DNA of 59,402 nt from Candidatus Saccharibacteria bacterium UBA3723 (GCA_002371895.1 DFHM01000003.1:1-59402), one strand, 5' to 3'; shown: positions 24,148 through 33,500, counted from the stretch's first letter. Translations and numbers: made by a program. Notes: generated by a model not told the origin, from the letters alone.

Positions 24148-24573
24148 TTACTCAACTACTTCTACGCCCATGGAGCGTGCAGTACCTGCAATAACTTTGC
24201 AAGCGCCAGCTTCATCGATAGCGTTTAGCTGATCTTTCTTTACTGCGGCAATTTCCTTAATCTGAGCCATGGTAATTTTACCAACCTTCTCAGTGTTTGG
24301 ACGACCGCTACCCTTTTCGAGTTTGATCTTTTCGCGGATCAAATCGTCAACTGGTTGACCCAAGCAGGTCCAGTCGAAAGTGCGATCTTCGTATACCTTA
24401 ATGTGAACGATGACGTTCTTGCCTTGATATTCCTTGGTAGCCTCGTTAAATGGGTTAATGAAGTCCATCATGTTAAGACCCCACTGACCGAGGGTGCTAC
24501 CTACTGGAGGTCCAGCTGTTGCTTTACCGCCAGGAATGCGCAACTTAAGGTTGCCGATGCATTTCTTTGCCAT
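24148..24573 (-). CDS. rplK: 50S ribosomal protein L11
   Basis: 141 residues from the ATG at 24573 (MAKKCIGNLKLR), normal for L11. It shows the proline-rich PPVGSTLGQWGLN and the C-terminal RNA-binding domain with GTARSMG. L11 forms the GTPase-associated centre with 23S rRNA. Upstream is nusG, as in most bacteria. Downstream, where rplA is expected, there is a terminator and two CdsA genes. The leader of about 80 nt contains a 16-bp perfect palindrome. Confidence 0.97.
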   Translation of the reverse strand: MAKKCIGNLKLRIPGGKATAGPPVGSTLGQWGLNMMDFINPFNEATKEYQGKNVIVHIKVYEDRTFDWTCLGQPVDDLIREKIKLEKGSGRPNTEKVGKITMAQIKEIAAVKKDQLNAIDEAGACKVIAGTARSMGVEVVE

Positions 24574-24600
24574 TTTGTTAATATTTCCTTCTCCGGCTTT

Positions 24601-24655
24601 GAAGCGCTTCACCGGAAATTACGTTTAATTAAACGTGCGTAACGGCGTATATTAT
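24601..24655 (-). promoter_or_regulatory. rplK promoter and structured leader
   Basis: TATAAT near 24655-24650 on the minus strand is followed by the 16-bp palindrome ACGTTTAATTAAACGT (24621-24636) and a CCGG...CCGG helix around GAAGCGCTTC (24601-24610). Such a leader could bind L1 or L11, but no known binding motif is proven here. Confidence 0.5.
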
Positions 24656-24660
24656 ACATC

Positions 24661-24693
24661 AAAAAGCCTCCGGACGCAAATCTGGAGGCTTTT
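24661..24693. terminator. nusG terminator
   Basis: Stem AAAAGCCTCC with GGAGGCTTT (24662-24671 with 24684-24692). T-rich on both strands. Confidence 0.8.
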
Positions 24694-24698
24694 ACTAA

Positions 24699-25250
24699 TT
24701 AGTCGTCAATCTTTTTGACTTGAAGAGCATCAAGCTCGACGGCGGTTTCGCGACCAAACATAGATACGAGAACCTTGAGCTTACCCTTGTTAGCATCGAT
24801 TTCGGAGATTGTACCTTCGAAGCCCTTGAATGGACCATCGGTAACGGATACAACTTCGCCGATTTCGTAGTTGACGGTAAACTTTGGATCGTCAACGCCC
24901 ATGCGTTTCTTGATTTTTTCAATTTCCTTCTTGGAAACTGGGGTTGGCTGAGTACCAGTACCGACGAAGCCAGTTACGCCTGGGGTATTGCGGATAATGT
25001 ACCAAGTCTCATCAGAAAGGCACATTTCTACCAATACATATCCCTGGAAGATTTTCTTGTCTGCTACGCGGCGCTTGCCGTTTTTGATTTCAATCTGTTT
25101 TTCTTTTGGAACGAGAGCATCAAAGATTTTGTTTGCCAAATCGGCGCTGCCAATGCGCTGCTTGATAGAATCAGCAACTTTGTCCTCATAGCCGGAGTAC
25201 GTACTAATTGCGTACCACGCCCTAGAACCATCGTAACGGTTTACCGCCAT
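24699..25250 (-). CDS. nusG: Transcription termination/antitermination factor NusG
   Basis: 183 residues, usual length. The NGN domain (WYAISTYSGYEDKV near the start, VLVEM in the middle) and the C-terminal KOW domain (VVSVTDGPFKGFEGTI) are clear. It binds RNA polymerase and couples it to ribosomes. It follows secE with a 1-nt gap and has GGAGGATTATAAT before the ATG. Confidence 0.97.
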   Translation of the reverse strand: MAVNRYDGSRAWYAISTYSGYEDKVADSIKQRIGSADLANKIFDALVPKEKQIEIKNGKRRVADKKIFQGYVLVEMCLSDETWYIIRNTPGVTGFVGTGTQPTPVSKKEIEKIKKRMGVDDPKFTVNYEIGEVVSVTDGPFKGFEGTISEIDANKGKLKVLVSMFGRETAVELDALQVKKIDD

Positions 25251-25251
25251 A

Positions 25252-25680
25252 TTATAATCCTCCGTAGATTAAGTTAAATAGATAAGTGAATAGCATGTCT
25301 AGAAGCATAATAAATACCGCGATTACTACTACGTAGACAATTACAGAAAATACGAGCTTCCAGGTTGCTTTGCGATCTGGCCAGCGTACCTGGCGTACTT
25401 CGCGGAATGAGTCGCGAATGTAGTGACCAAAGGCTACGAATGGGCGGAATAGAATAAAAGGCTTTTTGCCTTCACGCGCAGCTTTTCTTGCGGCTTTCTT
25501 TTCTGCCTTTTCGAGCTTTTTTGCTTCTTTGCGATCTTTGGCGCGAACTTTTTTATTCTCGCTATTCTTTGCTTTTACTGTGACTTTGCGAGTAATTTCA
25601 GCTGGCTCGTCAGACTTCTTGGTCTCTTTTTTGCTAGAGGCTTTGTCGTCTTTCGCCTTAATTCTTGTGATGTTTGCCAT
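25252..25680 (-). CDS. secE: Preprotein translocase subunit SecE with an N-terminal extension
   Basis: 142 residues. The last about 60 form a canonical single-helix bacterial SecE: an amphipathic FGHYIRDSFREVRQVRWPDRKATW segment and then one membrane helix. The first about 80 residues are a Lys/Glu/Ala-rich extension, much longer than the usual short form. SecE clamps SecY. The gene starts the secE-nusG transcript: a TATACT box, then a GAAA-capped stem (25701-25714), then GGGAGC before the ATG. Confidence 0.93.
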   Translation of the reverse strand: MANITRIKAKDDKASSKKETKKSDEPAEITRKVTVKAKNSENKKVRAKDRKEAKKLEKAEKKAARKAAREGKKPFILFRPFVAFGHYIRDSFREVRQVRWPDRKATWKLVFSVIVYVVVIAVFIMLLDMLFTYLFNLIYGGL

Positions 25681-25700
25681 GAAATGCTCCCATTAAAAAT

Positions 25701-25714
25701 AGTCCTTTCGGACT
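25701..25714 (-). promoter_or_regulatory. GNRA-capped leader hairpin of secE-nusG
   Basis: AGTCC-GAAA-GGACT on the minus strand, about 12 nt after the extended -10 box TGATATACT and about 10 nt before the Shine-Dalgarno GGGAGC. Confidence 0.55.
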
Positions 25715-25769
25715 CTTGTCAAGAGTATATCAAAAAGAATCCGTTTTTGCAAATAACTTAATCTGTTTT

Positions 25770-26519
25770 TTAGAGGTCTTCGTAGTTTTCTTTGTCTGTG
25801 AGGAGTTTTTGAAGAATCTCCATGGTCTTTGACTCTACTTTTCCGTCGGCAGAATCCGGCGAGCTATATTGATCCAGGCTCGCAATGCCACGACGAAGTA
25901 GGTTACCATTACCAGAGACAATGCTATTACTGCTAAAAGAGTTCATCCAGTCGTCAGTAGAGTCAATCTTTAGATAGGCATCGATGTATTTCTTTGAAAG
26001 CGCCTCAAGGCGAATCATGCCGCTAGTATTCTTGTCCGGGTCAGCGAAGTCATAGCTATCCTTGCTAGCCTCGGCATCGATAGCCCAGATTAGTACACCT
26101 TCATTGTCAGAGAGGTATTTTACGCCCTTTAGGCTATCGGAAATTTTGACTTTTTTGCCAACAATCGGTAGATAGATGTAATCTTTGGCGGTTGTAGCGT
26201 TGACGGTAGAGATTGTATTTAATGTATCCCATTTGCCGTCATATTCTTCAGACATGCCCTCGCCGGTAGCCTCCTTGAGGGCTTTATTCTTTTCGGCCTC
26301 GATGGTTTTTATCTTGCTCTCGTAGTAGCTCTTTAGTTCGGAAACCTTTTCATTATAGGCGGTTTCGGCCTCGGTCTTTGCGTCCGCGGCGATTTGTTCC
26401 TTGTCTGGCATATTTATATATGCGAGTACTGCAGCTACGCCACAAGCAATCGTTAGGACCATAAAAATAATTGCAATAATCATCCATTTATCGAGTTTTT
26501 TCTCTTGGACTCTTTCCAT
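25770..26519 (-). CDS. Membrane-anchored coiled-coil protein, paralog of the gene at 20816
   Basis: 249 residues from the ATG at 26519, with CGGAGG before it. A short cytoplasmic start is followed by one helix (about 13-35), a long coiled coil (about 40-90, Glu/Ala/Lys-rich) and an extracytoplasmic domain. It ends in LLTDKENYEDL, which matches the end of the 20816 gene (ILTSKENYSKL). I recognise no family. It sits between rpmG and secE, normally adjacent, so it is one more accessory gene inside a translation/secretion gene block. Confidence 0.75.
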   Translation of the reverse strand: MERVQEKKLDKWMIIAIIFMVLTIACGVAAVLAYINMPDKEQIAADAKTEAETAYNEKVSELKSYYESKIKTIEAEKNKALKEATGEGMSEEYDGKWDTLNTISTVNATTAKDYIYLPIVGKKVKISDSLKGVKYLSDNEGVLIWAIDAEASKDSYDFADPDKNTSGMIRLEALSKKYIDAYLKIDSTDDWMNSFSSNSIVSGNGNLLRRGIASLDQYSSPDSADGKVESKTMEILQKLLTDKENYEDL

Positions 26520-26587
26520 CAAAATACCTCCGATTTCTTAATAGTATAAGCTTTTTCAAGATAGATGGCAAACGCTCGGCAATAAAA

Positions 26588-26614
26588 ATATGCCCCTCTC
26601 GAGTTGGGGCATAT
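26588..26614 (-). terminator. rpmG terminator
   Basis: Stem ATATGCCCC/GGGGCATAT with the loop between, then TTTTTATT on the minus strand. Confidence 0.8.
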
Positions 26615-26617
26615 TAT

Positions 26618-26827
26618 TTAGCGCTTCTTTTCCTTTACTTCGTTGCGGCCAAGGTTCTTCTTCGTTTCGGTGAAGACCACGTGTTTGCGCAAAACTGGGT
26701 CATACTTACGAAGGCTGAGCTTGTCTGGGGTGTTCATGGTGTTCTTCTTGGTATAGTAAAGGCGAATACCAGATTCTTCAGAAACCAAACCAACAAGCTT
26801 GCGCTTGGTATTATTCTTTTTTGCCAT
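26618..26827 (-). CDS. rpmG: 50S ribosomal protein L33
   Basis: 69 residues from the ATG at 26827. It shows the L33 core YYTKKNTMNTPDKLSLRKYDP. The zinc-binding cysteines of the C+ form are absent, so this is a zinc-independent L33. There is no Shine-Dalgarno: an extended -10 box (TGCTAAAAT) ends about nine bases before the ATG, which gives a near-leaderless message. It heads the usual rpmG-secE-nusG-rplK order. Confidence 0.93.
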   Translation of the reverse strand: MAKKNNTKRKLVGLVSEESGIRLYYTKKNTMNTPDKLSLRKYDPVLRKHVVFTETKKNLGRNEVKEKKR

Positions 26828-26948
26828 ATTGGTCATATTTTAGCACATCTGTTGCGTTTTGTAAAACCCCCAAGAATTTAAATGTCGCCCGAAGCAACGC
26901 ACGTATTTGACGCTTAGGGTATTATACTTGTATTATTATCTAATAATT

Positions 26949-28979
26949 ATGAGCAATACGAGGAGTATACTACTTAAACTGTCCGACGATAACGTAAAAT
27001 CTGTTACGTTTGATATTTTTGACACTGTATTGCTCCGAAAAATCCACCCAGAAGAAATGCAATTTCTTGAGGTAGCAAAGCAGTGGGTCCCACTATTTCG
27101 CAAAGTAGTTTCCGATAAGATTGAGGCGGATGAATTGCTGTCGACAAGAATTTATGCACGAAAAGAGCTTTGGAATATTAACTCAAAATATAATACACGC
27201 GGAGCCTCGGACGAAGATCCCCTATTATCGCTTTATACCTACGACGTAACGCTCGAAGAATGGTTTGCTCTAATTGTTGACCTGCTCGTCGAAAAATATA
27301 ACATAAAGATCAATCAAGAAGCCAAAGATAATCTTGTCACATCTATGATCGATGTAGAGATTAAGACGGAAAAACGTGAATTATTCCCGAATGAGCCACT
27401 TATTGAGACAGTCAGAAAAGCCAGGCAAAATAATCCTCAACTGAAAGTTTATTTCGTCTCTGATATGTATCTGTCGAAGAAGTATATTTTGGATCTATTA
27501 CATCATTTCGGAATCGACATCTTTGATGATGGCATTGTTTCTACCGACGTCGGTTACATCAAAGCAAATGGCGGCCTCTTTTCTTATCTACACAATAAAA
27601 AGGTTTTCGGAGATTCTTTTGACCTCTCCACGAACATACATATCGGCGACTCGCGCACTTCAGATTACCTAATGCCAATTGCGAATGGTTCGGACGCTAT
27701 ATTATATCGCCCAAATGATCGAAAGTTTTACGCGAATAGGCTAAAGCGCAAAATCCTAGCCAAACAATCGGCCAGTGAAGCCAAAAAAGAATTAGCAAAT
27801 AAGATAAAAAGCTATCCTTCAAATCCAGCTGGAATATGGAGGATGTATGGCTTCATCTTCTCTCAAGCGCTCTGCTCTTTTCTTGCGCACGTAGCTTTGT
27901 CTGCAAAGTATTCACCAAATACCACGTTTTTGATGGTTTCGAGCGAAGCGAAATGCTTTAAGGAATATGGCGATAAGCTTATGGGCAAATTGTTCGACCA
28001 GCAAAATATCGTCATCGCCGATAAACTAAACCGCAGACAAATGATTAAGGCTTTCGTTTGGTTTCTAGCAAACAATCCTACGATCGACTACGATATCGAT
28101 TCCATCTTCAGTATTATTTGCTATGGTGAGGTTGAAGGTACGCATAGAGAGCTTTATGAATTCTTCTTCGGGAAGGACTACCCATATAGCGAGTTAACTA
28201 TTAATCACCAAGACGACAAAGATTTTAGAAAAAGCTTTATATACAATATCGCCCATGCAGACAGTAAGTACACAAAACATCTAAAGGAAGCTTACGATTA
28301 TGTAATCTCCATTATTCCGTCATTAAAACACAAAGTCGCCATTGTTGATTTGGGCTGGGGTGGCACAGTTCAGATGCTATTTACGGATTTTTGCCGATTA
28401 TATAATGCGAATCTAGATATTACGGGATTATACCTTGGCGCACATCCAGCAGATAGATTCGAGATGAAAGATACGGACTTGTACGGATACCTTATGCCGA
28501 ACGTTCGAACGGGTGAAGATAGAAGAATCTGGAATGCAGTTTTATGGGAATACGCCTTTACAAACAAGGCGCAATTTAGCGAAGATACCGCCCACTTAGA
28601 GCAGATTCGCCTTGGCATTCTGGATGGCATAGATTTTATTGAAAATATAAACCTTAATCCTCTCGATTATTATTACTCCGCTGTCAGGGCCGCTATCAAA
28701 AACTTCATTACGAGACCGAAGAGAAAGGTCGTAAAAATAATCGGCAACATACAATTCGATAGTGGCTTTGTGGATTTTCATTATTTCCGTATCGTCGATA
28801 TGTCGTATAGCTTCTTCAGTTTCCGGAAGAAGCTCTTGCTGCATCCACGCAGCACGATTAGGAATGACATATTCGGACCGAATCATTGGCCGATGGGATA
28901 TATTGCATATTACAGGCTATACATCACGAAACTAGCAATTAAACTAATTCAAATTATTAAGAGAAAAACATATTTTTGA
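26949..28979 (+). CDS. Large HAD-domain protein, probably for surface polysaccharide modification
   Basis: 676 residues from the ATG at 26949. The N-terminal part is a HAD-like domain: FDIFDT (D22) near the start, YFVSDMYLS in the middle and IHIGDSRTSDY near residue 235. The second acidic residue of the usual DxD is replaced by Phe, so plain phosphatase chemistry may be lost. A C-terminal region of about 350 residues has KVAIVDLGWGGTVQ, as seen in large HAD-like proteins of capsule and O-antigen loci. There is no glycosyltransferase gene next to it. The start has no Shine-Dalgarno; TATTAT lies about 12 nt upstream. Confidence 0.7.
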   Translation: MSNTRSILLKLSDDNVKSVTFDIFDTVLLRKIHPEEMQFLEVAKQWVPLFRKVVSDKIEADELLSTRIYARKELWNINSKYNTRGASDEDPLLSLYTYDVTLEEWFALIVDLLVEKYNIKINQEAKDNLVTSMIDVEIKTEKRELFPNEPLIETVRKARQNNPQLKVYFVSDMYLSKKYILDLLHHFGIDIFDDGIVSTDVGYIKANGGLFSYLHNKKVFGDSFDLSTNIHIGDSRTSDYLMPIANGSDAILYRPNDRKFYANRLKRKILAKQSASEAKKELANKIKSYPSNPAGIWRMYGFIFSQALCSFLAHVALSAKYSPNTTFLMVSSEAKCFKEYGDKLMGKLFDQQNIVIADKLNRRQMIKAFVWFLANNPTIDYDIDSIFSIICYGEVEGTHRELYEFFFGKDYPYSELTINHQDDKDFRKSFIYNIAHADSKYTKHLKEAYDYVISIIPSLKHKVAIVDLGWGGTVQMLFTDFCRLYNANLDITGLYLGAHPADRFEMKDTDLYGYLMPNVRTGEDRRIWNAVLWEYAFTNKAQFSEDTAHLEQIRLGILDGIDFIENINLNPLDYYYSAVRAAIKNFITRPKRKVVKIIGNIQFDSGFVDFHYFRIVDMSYSFFSFRKKLLLHPRSTIRNDIFGPNHWPMGYIAYYRLYITKLAIKLIQIIKRKTYF

Positions 28980-29039
28980 CATCTGTGCCGTTTTTATCAA
29001 AGTATCTTTTGATGTTAAGATATAAACAATAGGAGGCTT

Positions 29040-29084
29040 ATGGGCAAGATAAAAGCATATAGGAGTTGTTATGACGATAATTGA
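29040..29084 (+). CDS. Possible 14-residue upstream ORF overlapping trxA
   Basis: ATG at 29040 with a perfect AGGAGG 3 nt before it encodes MGKIKAYRSCYDDN and stops at 29084, 14 nt inside trxA in another frame. Its Shine-Dalgarno is stronger than that of trxA (AGGAG, 6 nt). It could regulate thioredoxin translation, for example by coupling, or be chance. The single Cys is notable in a redox operon. Confidence 0.4.
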   Translation: MGKIKAYRSCYDDN

Positions 29085-29385
29085 AGGAACAAAAGAAAAC
29101 TTTGATACAGAGGTTCTAAAAGCCGACGTACCGGTTTTGGTAGATTTTAATGCGGAATGGTGTCCGCCATGCCAAGCCTTGCATCCAATTCTCGAAGAAC
29201 TTGCCGAAGAAGGCGGCAATTTTAAGATCGTTGCCGTAGATATTGACGACCAGGATGAGCTCGCTGAAGAATATGAGGTTAGCTCGATTCCATGCCTAGT
29301 CGTATTCAGCGGCGGCGAAGAGACTGAGCGCAAGGTTGGCTTGCAGCCAAAGAAGCGTCTCCAAAAGATGTTAGGAGTTAAATAA
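29071..29385 (+). CDS. trxA: Thioredoxin with a WCPPC active site
   Basis: 104 residues, standard length. The active site is W30-C31-P32-P33-C34 rather than the common WCGPC; CPPC raises or alters redox potential in some relatives. The cis-proline motif SIPCLV lies near residue 72 and contains an extra Cys. It overlaps trxB by one base (TAATG), and AGGAG lies 6 nt before its start. It would reduce cytoplasmic disulfides using electrons from TrxB. Confidence 0.93.
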   Translation: MTIIEGTKENFDTEVLKADVPVLVDFNAEWCPPCQALHPILEELAEEGGNFKIVAVDIDDQDELAEEYEVSSIPCLVVFSGGEETERKVGLQPKKRLQKMLGVK

Positions 29386-30281
29386 TGTACGATATTGCAA
29401 TCATTGGCGCCGGTCCGGCCGGTCTTACGGCGGGTATTTATGGCAAGCGCGCAAATAAGAAAGTTATCGCGTTTGAGAAGCTTACTGCGGGCGGACAGAT
29501 TATAAATACGTCCAAGATTAATAATTATCCCGTTACGCCAGGCATTACTGGCCCAGAATTCGGCCAGGCTTTATCAAAGCAGGCGGAAGATCTTGGCGTA
29601 GAAATCGAGTATTCCGAGGTTGCACATATCGATAATAACCACGATTACTTCTCTATCGTAACCGAAGACGGAAACTACACTGCAAAAACGATTATTATCG
29701 CTACCGGTACCGAGCCGCGTAAACTTGGCTTAGAACACGAGGATGAATTTACCGGCAAAGGTATATCCTACTGTGCGACCTGCGATGGCGCATTTTATAA
29801 AGACAAGGTAGTCGCAGTTAATGGTGGCGGCAATTCAGCGTTGCACGAGGCGCTATATTTGTCCGATATCGCTTCAAAGGTATATCTTATTCACCGCAGA
29901 GATGAATTTCGTGCCTCGGATGACATTGTCGAAAAAGTTAAAGCAAAGGAAAACATCGAATTAGTATTTGGCGCAAATATCACAGAGCTCGCTGGAGATA
30001 AAAAGTTGAGTTCTATTACGCTAGATACTGGCCGCACGCTTGAGATTGACGGCTTATTCGTGTCTATTGGTCGCATTCCAAATGCGTCAAAACTAATCGA
30101 TGATCTTACGATTGTTGATGACGATTATGTGGATGCTGGCGAGGATTGCAAGACTAATATTTCTGGCGTATTTGTGGCCGGCGACGTACGCGAAAAAGAG
30201 CTCCGACAGCTCGTCACGGCAACTAGTGATGGCGCAATTGCGGCCACTGCAGCTATAAAATACATTTCCGCTAACAGTTAA
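29385..30281 (+). CDS. trxB: Thioredoxin reductase
   Basis: 298 residues, FAD-dependent. It shows the FAD loop GAGPAG at 8-13, the redox pair C130-A-T-C133, the NADPH loop GGGNSA (147-152, with Asn where Asp is usual) and HRRDEFRAS for phosphate binding. The C-terminal FAD-binding FVAGDV is present. It passes electrons from NADPH to thioredoxin. It is translationally coupled to trxA. Confidence 0.95.
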   Translation: MYDIAIIGAGPAGLTAGIYGKRANKKVIAFEKLTAGGQIINTSKINNYPVTPGITGPEFGQALSKQAEDLGVEIEYSEVAHIDNNHDYFSIVTEDGNYTAKTIIIATGTEPRKLGLEHEDEFTGKGISYCATCDGAFYKDKVVAVNGGGNSALHEALYLSDIASKVYLIHRRDEFRASDDIVEKVKAKENIELVFGANITELAGDKKLSSITLDTGRTLEIDGLFVSIGRIPNASKLIDDLTIVDDDYVDAGEDCKTNISGVFVAGDVREKELRQLVTATSDGAIAATAAIKYISANS

Positions 30282-30293
30282 CTTATTTGCACG

Positions 30294-30323
30294 AAACCGG
30301 TTATAAGCATAGCCGGTTTTTTG
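30294..30323 (+). terminator. trxAB terminator
   Basis: Stem AAACCGG/CCGGTTT (30294-30300 with 30313-30319) running into a T-run. Confidence 0.85.
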
Positions 30324-30335
30324 TTGCATTTTTAC

Positions 30336-30356
30336 GTGTTGTATTTATTACAACAC
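30336..30356. promoter_or_regulatory. Operator-like inverted repeat, site 1
   Basis: GTGTTGTA-N5-TACAACAC, an 8-bp perfect inverted repeat with an A/T spacer. It is one of two matching sites upstream of the adhesin. Confidence 0.6.
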
Positions 30357-30378
30357 TTGATTTTTCGTTGATTTATTC

Positions 30379-30397
30379 TGTTGTATTTTTTACAACA
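30379..30397. promoter_or_regulatory. Operator-like inverted repeat, site 2
   Basis: TGTTGTA-N5-TACAACA. Same core as site 1; the two centres are 42 bp apart, four helical turns, which would place dimers on the same DNA face. The regulator is not identified in the window. Confidence 0.6.
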
Positions 30398-30460
30398 TGG
30401 CATTTTTGTCGATTTTTGCATAATGAACACATATTTTAACCATTTGCGCAATAGCAATAA

Positions 30461-30531
30461 TATAATACGCTTTTGCTTGCAACTCGCTTTAAAATAGCGT
30501 ATTTTGAAGGCAAAACCCCCAATTTCTGGGG
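30461..30531 (+). promoter_or_regulatory. Adhesin promoter region and leader structures
   Basis: A TATAAT box at 30461-30466 with poor -35. An 8-bp stem AATACGCT/AGCGTATT (30464-30471 with 30496-30503) partly overlaps the box. A second stem CCCC/GGGG (30517-30520 with 30528-30531) follows. Both could act in the leader before the Shine-Dalgarno GGGAG. Confidence 0.45.
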
Positions 30532-30561
30532 CCTTAAAACTAATAAAGGGAGATAAAAGAA

Positions 30562-33500
30562 GTGAGTCTTAAAGATAGATTCAGGAACATCGCGGCGGCC
30601 TTCCTTATGGTCGTCAGTACGATTGCTCCGATCGGCATCGCATTTCCGAATGTAGCCTATGCCGATGAAAGTATCAGTCCAATATCAAGTAAAACAAAAC
30701 GTGATAACGGTGACGGTACGTACACAATTTCACTTAGCGTGAAAGGTACAGCGAATACTGAAACTACTAAAACAGATGTTAATGTATTAGTCGTATTCGA
30801 TACATCTGGCAGTATGAATGACAGTACGGGCACGAACGTATATGTCGAGTCGAATGATGGCAATTACGGCCTCGTCAATGGTGAATATGTAGAACTGTAT
30901 CGATATAGAGGAGTTTACTATTACTACGATTATGATAGCTACGATTACATTGTCTACACCGGTACACGCTATACGCAGACTGCTCAAAGTCGTTTAGACG
31001 TGGCAAAATCAGCGCTAAACTCCCTAGCGCAAAGTTTGCTATCCAATAACGATTCCTCCAATCCTGATGCCGTCGAAATGGCATTTATCGATTTTTCGAC
31101 TCATACAAACAGTACGAGTGAAAAGACTACCTCCCTAGATACTTTTAAGTCCTGGGTTAATGGAACATCCGCTAATGGCGGAACTAACTGGGAAGAAGCA
31201 CTAAATTCCGCAAAGAACTATTCGTTTGGCGACGATAATAATACCTACGTAATATTTATTTCTGACGGTAACCCTACTTTCCGCGTTTCCAAGAACGGAT
31301 ACAACGACTGGAATTCAACTTACCAGGCATACGGGACTGGCAGATCGGATCCTAATAACCGCAACTTTAATGCAGCAAAAACCGTAGCCGACTCAATTAT
31401 CGCCAGCGGCAAACCTTTCTATTCCGTCGGCGTATTTGGCGACGCAACTGCCATGCAAAACCTAGGCGGCACTTATAAAGATGCGCGCGATCAAGCGGCG
31501 CTTAATGCAGCTTTCAAAGACATCGTTAATGCAATCACCAATAGCCTAACGCTTGAAGGCGTTAAATTTACCGACGGCATCACCGACATGACTTCAATCG
31601 CGGCCGTTGATGGCGAAGTATCCAATTTCAAATATTTCATAAAAGAAAAAGGTGGAGAGGAACACGAATGGGCTGACGCTCCACATGCAAGATACGAAGG
31701 TGGCAATGTCGTATGGGAAATCGGAAATCTTGCTGACGGTACGGAAGCGCGTGTTGAATTCGTAGTCTGGCCTAGCCAGGAATCGTATGACTTGGTCGCA
31801 AAATTAAATAACGGCGAAGCTACATATGACGAATCAACCATGCCTGACATCGTTAAAAATAATGATGGCACTTACGCCCTTCGCACCAATAAATCCGGCG
31901 ATGACGCGCCGAAGTTGATCTACACAGTCGTAACTCAGAAGACTAATGCCGCAGGAGAAGTAATTGGAGTAACTAGAACTCCAGGTAGCACAACCTTAAC
32001 GAATCCTGATCCTGTCGGACTTACGGATTACGAAATGACAATTTCTAAGCACTGGAACGACTCGCTCGACCCATCTCAACGCTTAGACGAAAAGAACCCA
32101 ATTACAAGCGTAAAGCTCGATTTATACCGCGATAATGAAAAAATACGTAACGATTTAATCTTGAGTGCGGACTCATCCGACCCAACCAACCCAATCTGGA
32201 AGCTCGCAGAAAACATTCATATCGCTCCAGGCGTAATGATTAGCAAGAACGGCGCAACCGCGAAAGACATTAACGCTAATGGCGAATATAATGACAAGGT
32301 TCTAGGCGATTACATCGTCCTTGAATCTGGCCACGAATACTGGTTCGAGGAAGAAGATATCGACTACCACTTCGAGCTAACTAAGTATTCTTACCACCCA
32401 ATGCTAGTTGATGGTGTTCTAAAGAATGTCATTTTCACTAAGGACGCCGATGGAAACATTACCGGCATCAAATCCATTGAGGATGACTTCGTCAGCAATG
32501 GTCTTTACGCAGAGAATACCCTCAAGGGCGGCATCAATATTACAAAGAAAATCGTAGACAATAACGGTGTCGAAATTACTAATATCGAAGACATCGAAGA
32601 TGAGTTTACCTTTGACGTAGATTTGCTAGATGCAAATGGTGATGCCTACGACTACGATTATCGTATTTTCTACGGTGTTAACAACCCTAACTATGTCGAA
32701 GGTGGAGACAACCGTTCTGGTCATATTTGTAGTGACGCCAAAGTAAATAAGAGCTGTGACGCAAATAGTATCACTGGTACTCCAGGTCACTTCAGCCAAT
32801 CCATATACGCTGGCGATACAATTCGCGTAATCAACGTAGATAACGGCACGCTCTATTCCGTTTCTGAAAGTCAGAGCGATATACCTTTTGGTTATAGTTA
32901 TGTTTCTACGGAGTATCAAAAGTCCGACGCTGCAGATAACAACACTACTACTGTCGATCAGAAACAATACCATACTGTTTCCGGCAATACGGCATCCGCA
33001 GTAGTCATTACCAACAAATACACATCTGGCAATCTTAAGCTTTCTAAGACCGTAAACGGCAACCCATCTGTCGCAAAAGAATTCGACTTCAAAGTCGTAT
33101 TTAAGGACAACAAGGGTGCTGAGCTAACCGGAACCTATAACTATACTCTCGGCAACAAGAAAGGCACTATCACTTCTGGTGACACAATTAAGCTTTCCGC
33201 AGGTCAAGAGGTAGAATTCCTTAATCTTCCAGCTGGTGCCACTTATGAAATTACCGAGACGAGCCTACCTGGCTATACCACCACCGTCAACGGTGTGGCT
33301 GGCAACGTAGCAAGGGGTACTATCTCTGATACAACTGAAGCTACCGTAGCATTCGTAAACACCTACAATCTCGAGAAAGTCAGTACGAGCTTTGTCGCAG
33401 ACAAGCAGTTTAATGACTGGACTGCAGACGACAAATTCGTATTTGAGTTGCGCGACAAAGAAGGCAACTATATTACCGAAGCGACGGTCGATCAAGACCA

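Noticed and set aside
28976..29030. TTGACA upstream of trxA as a promoter
   Set aside because: No -10 box at a suitable distance; TATAAA at 29021 lies too far away, so I do not call it.
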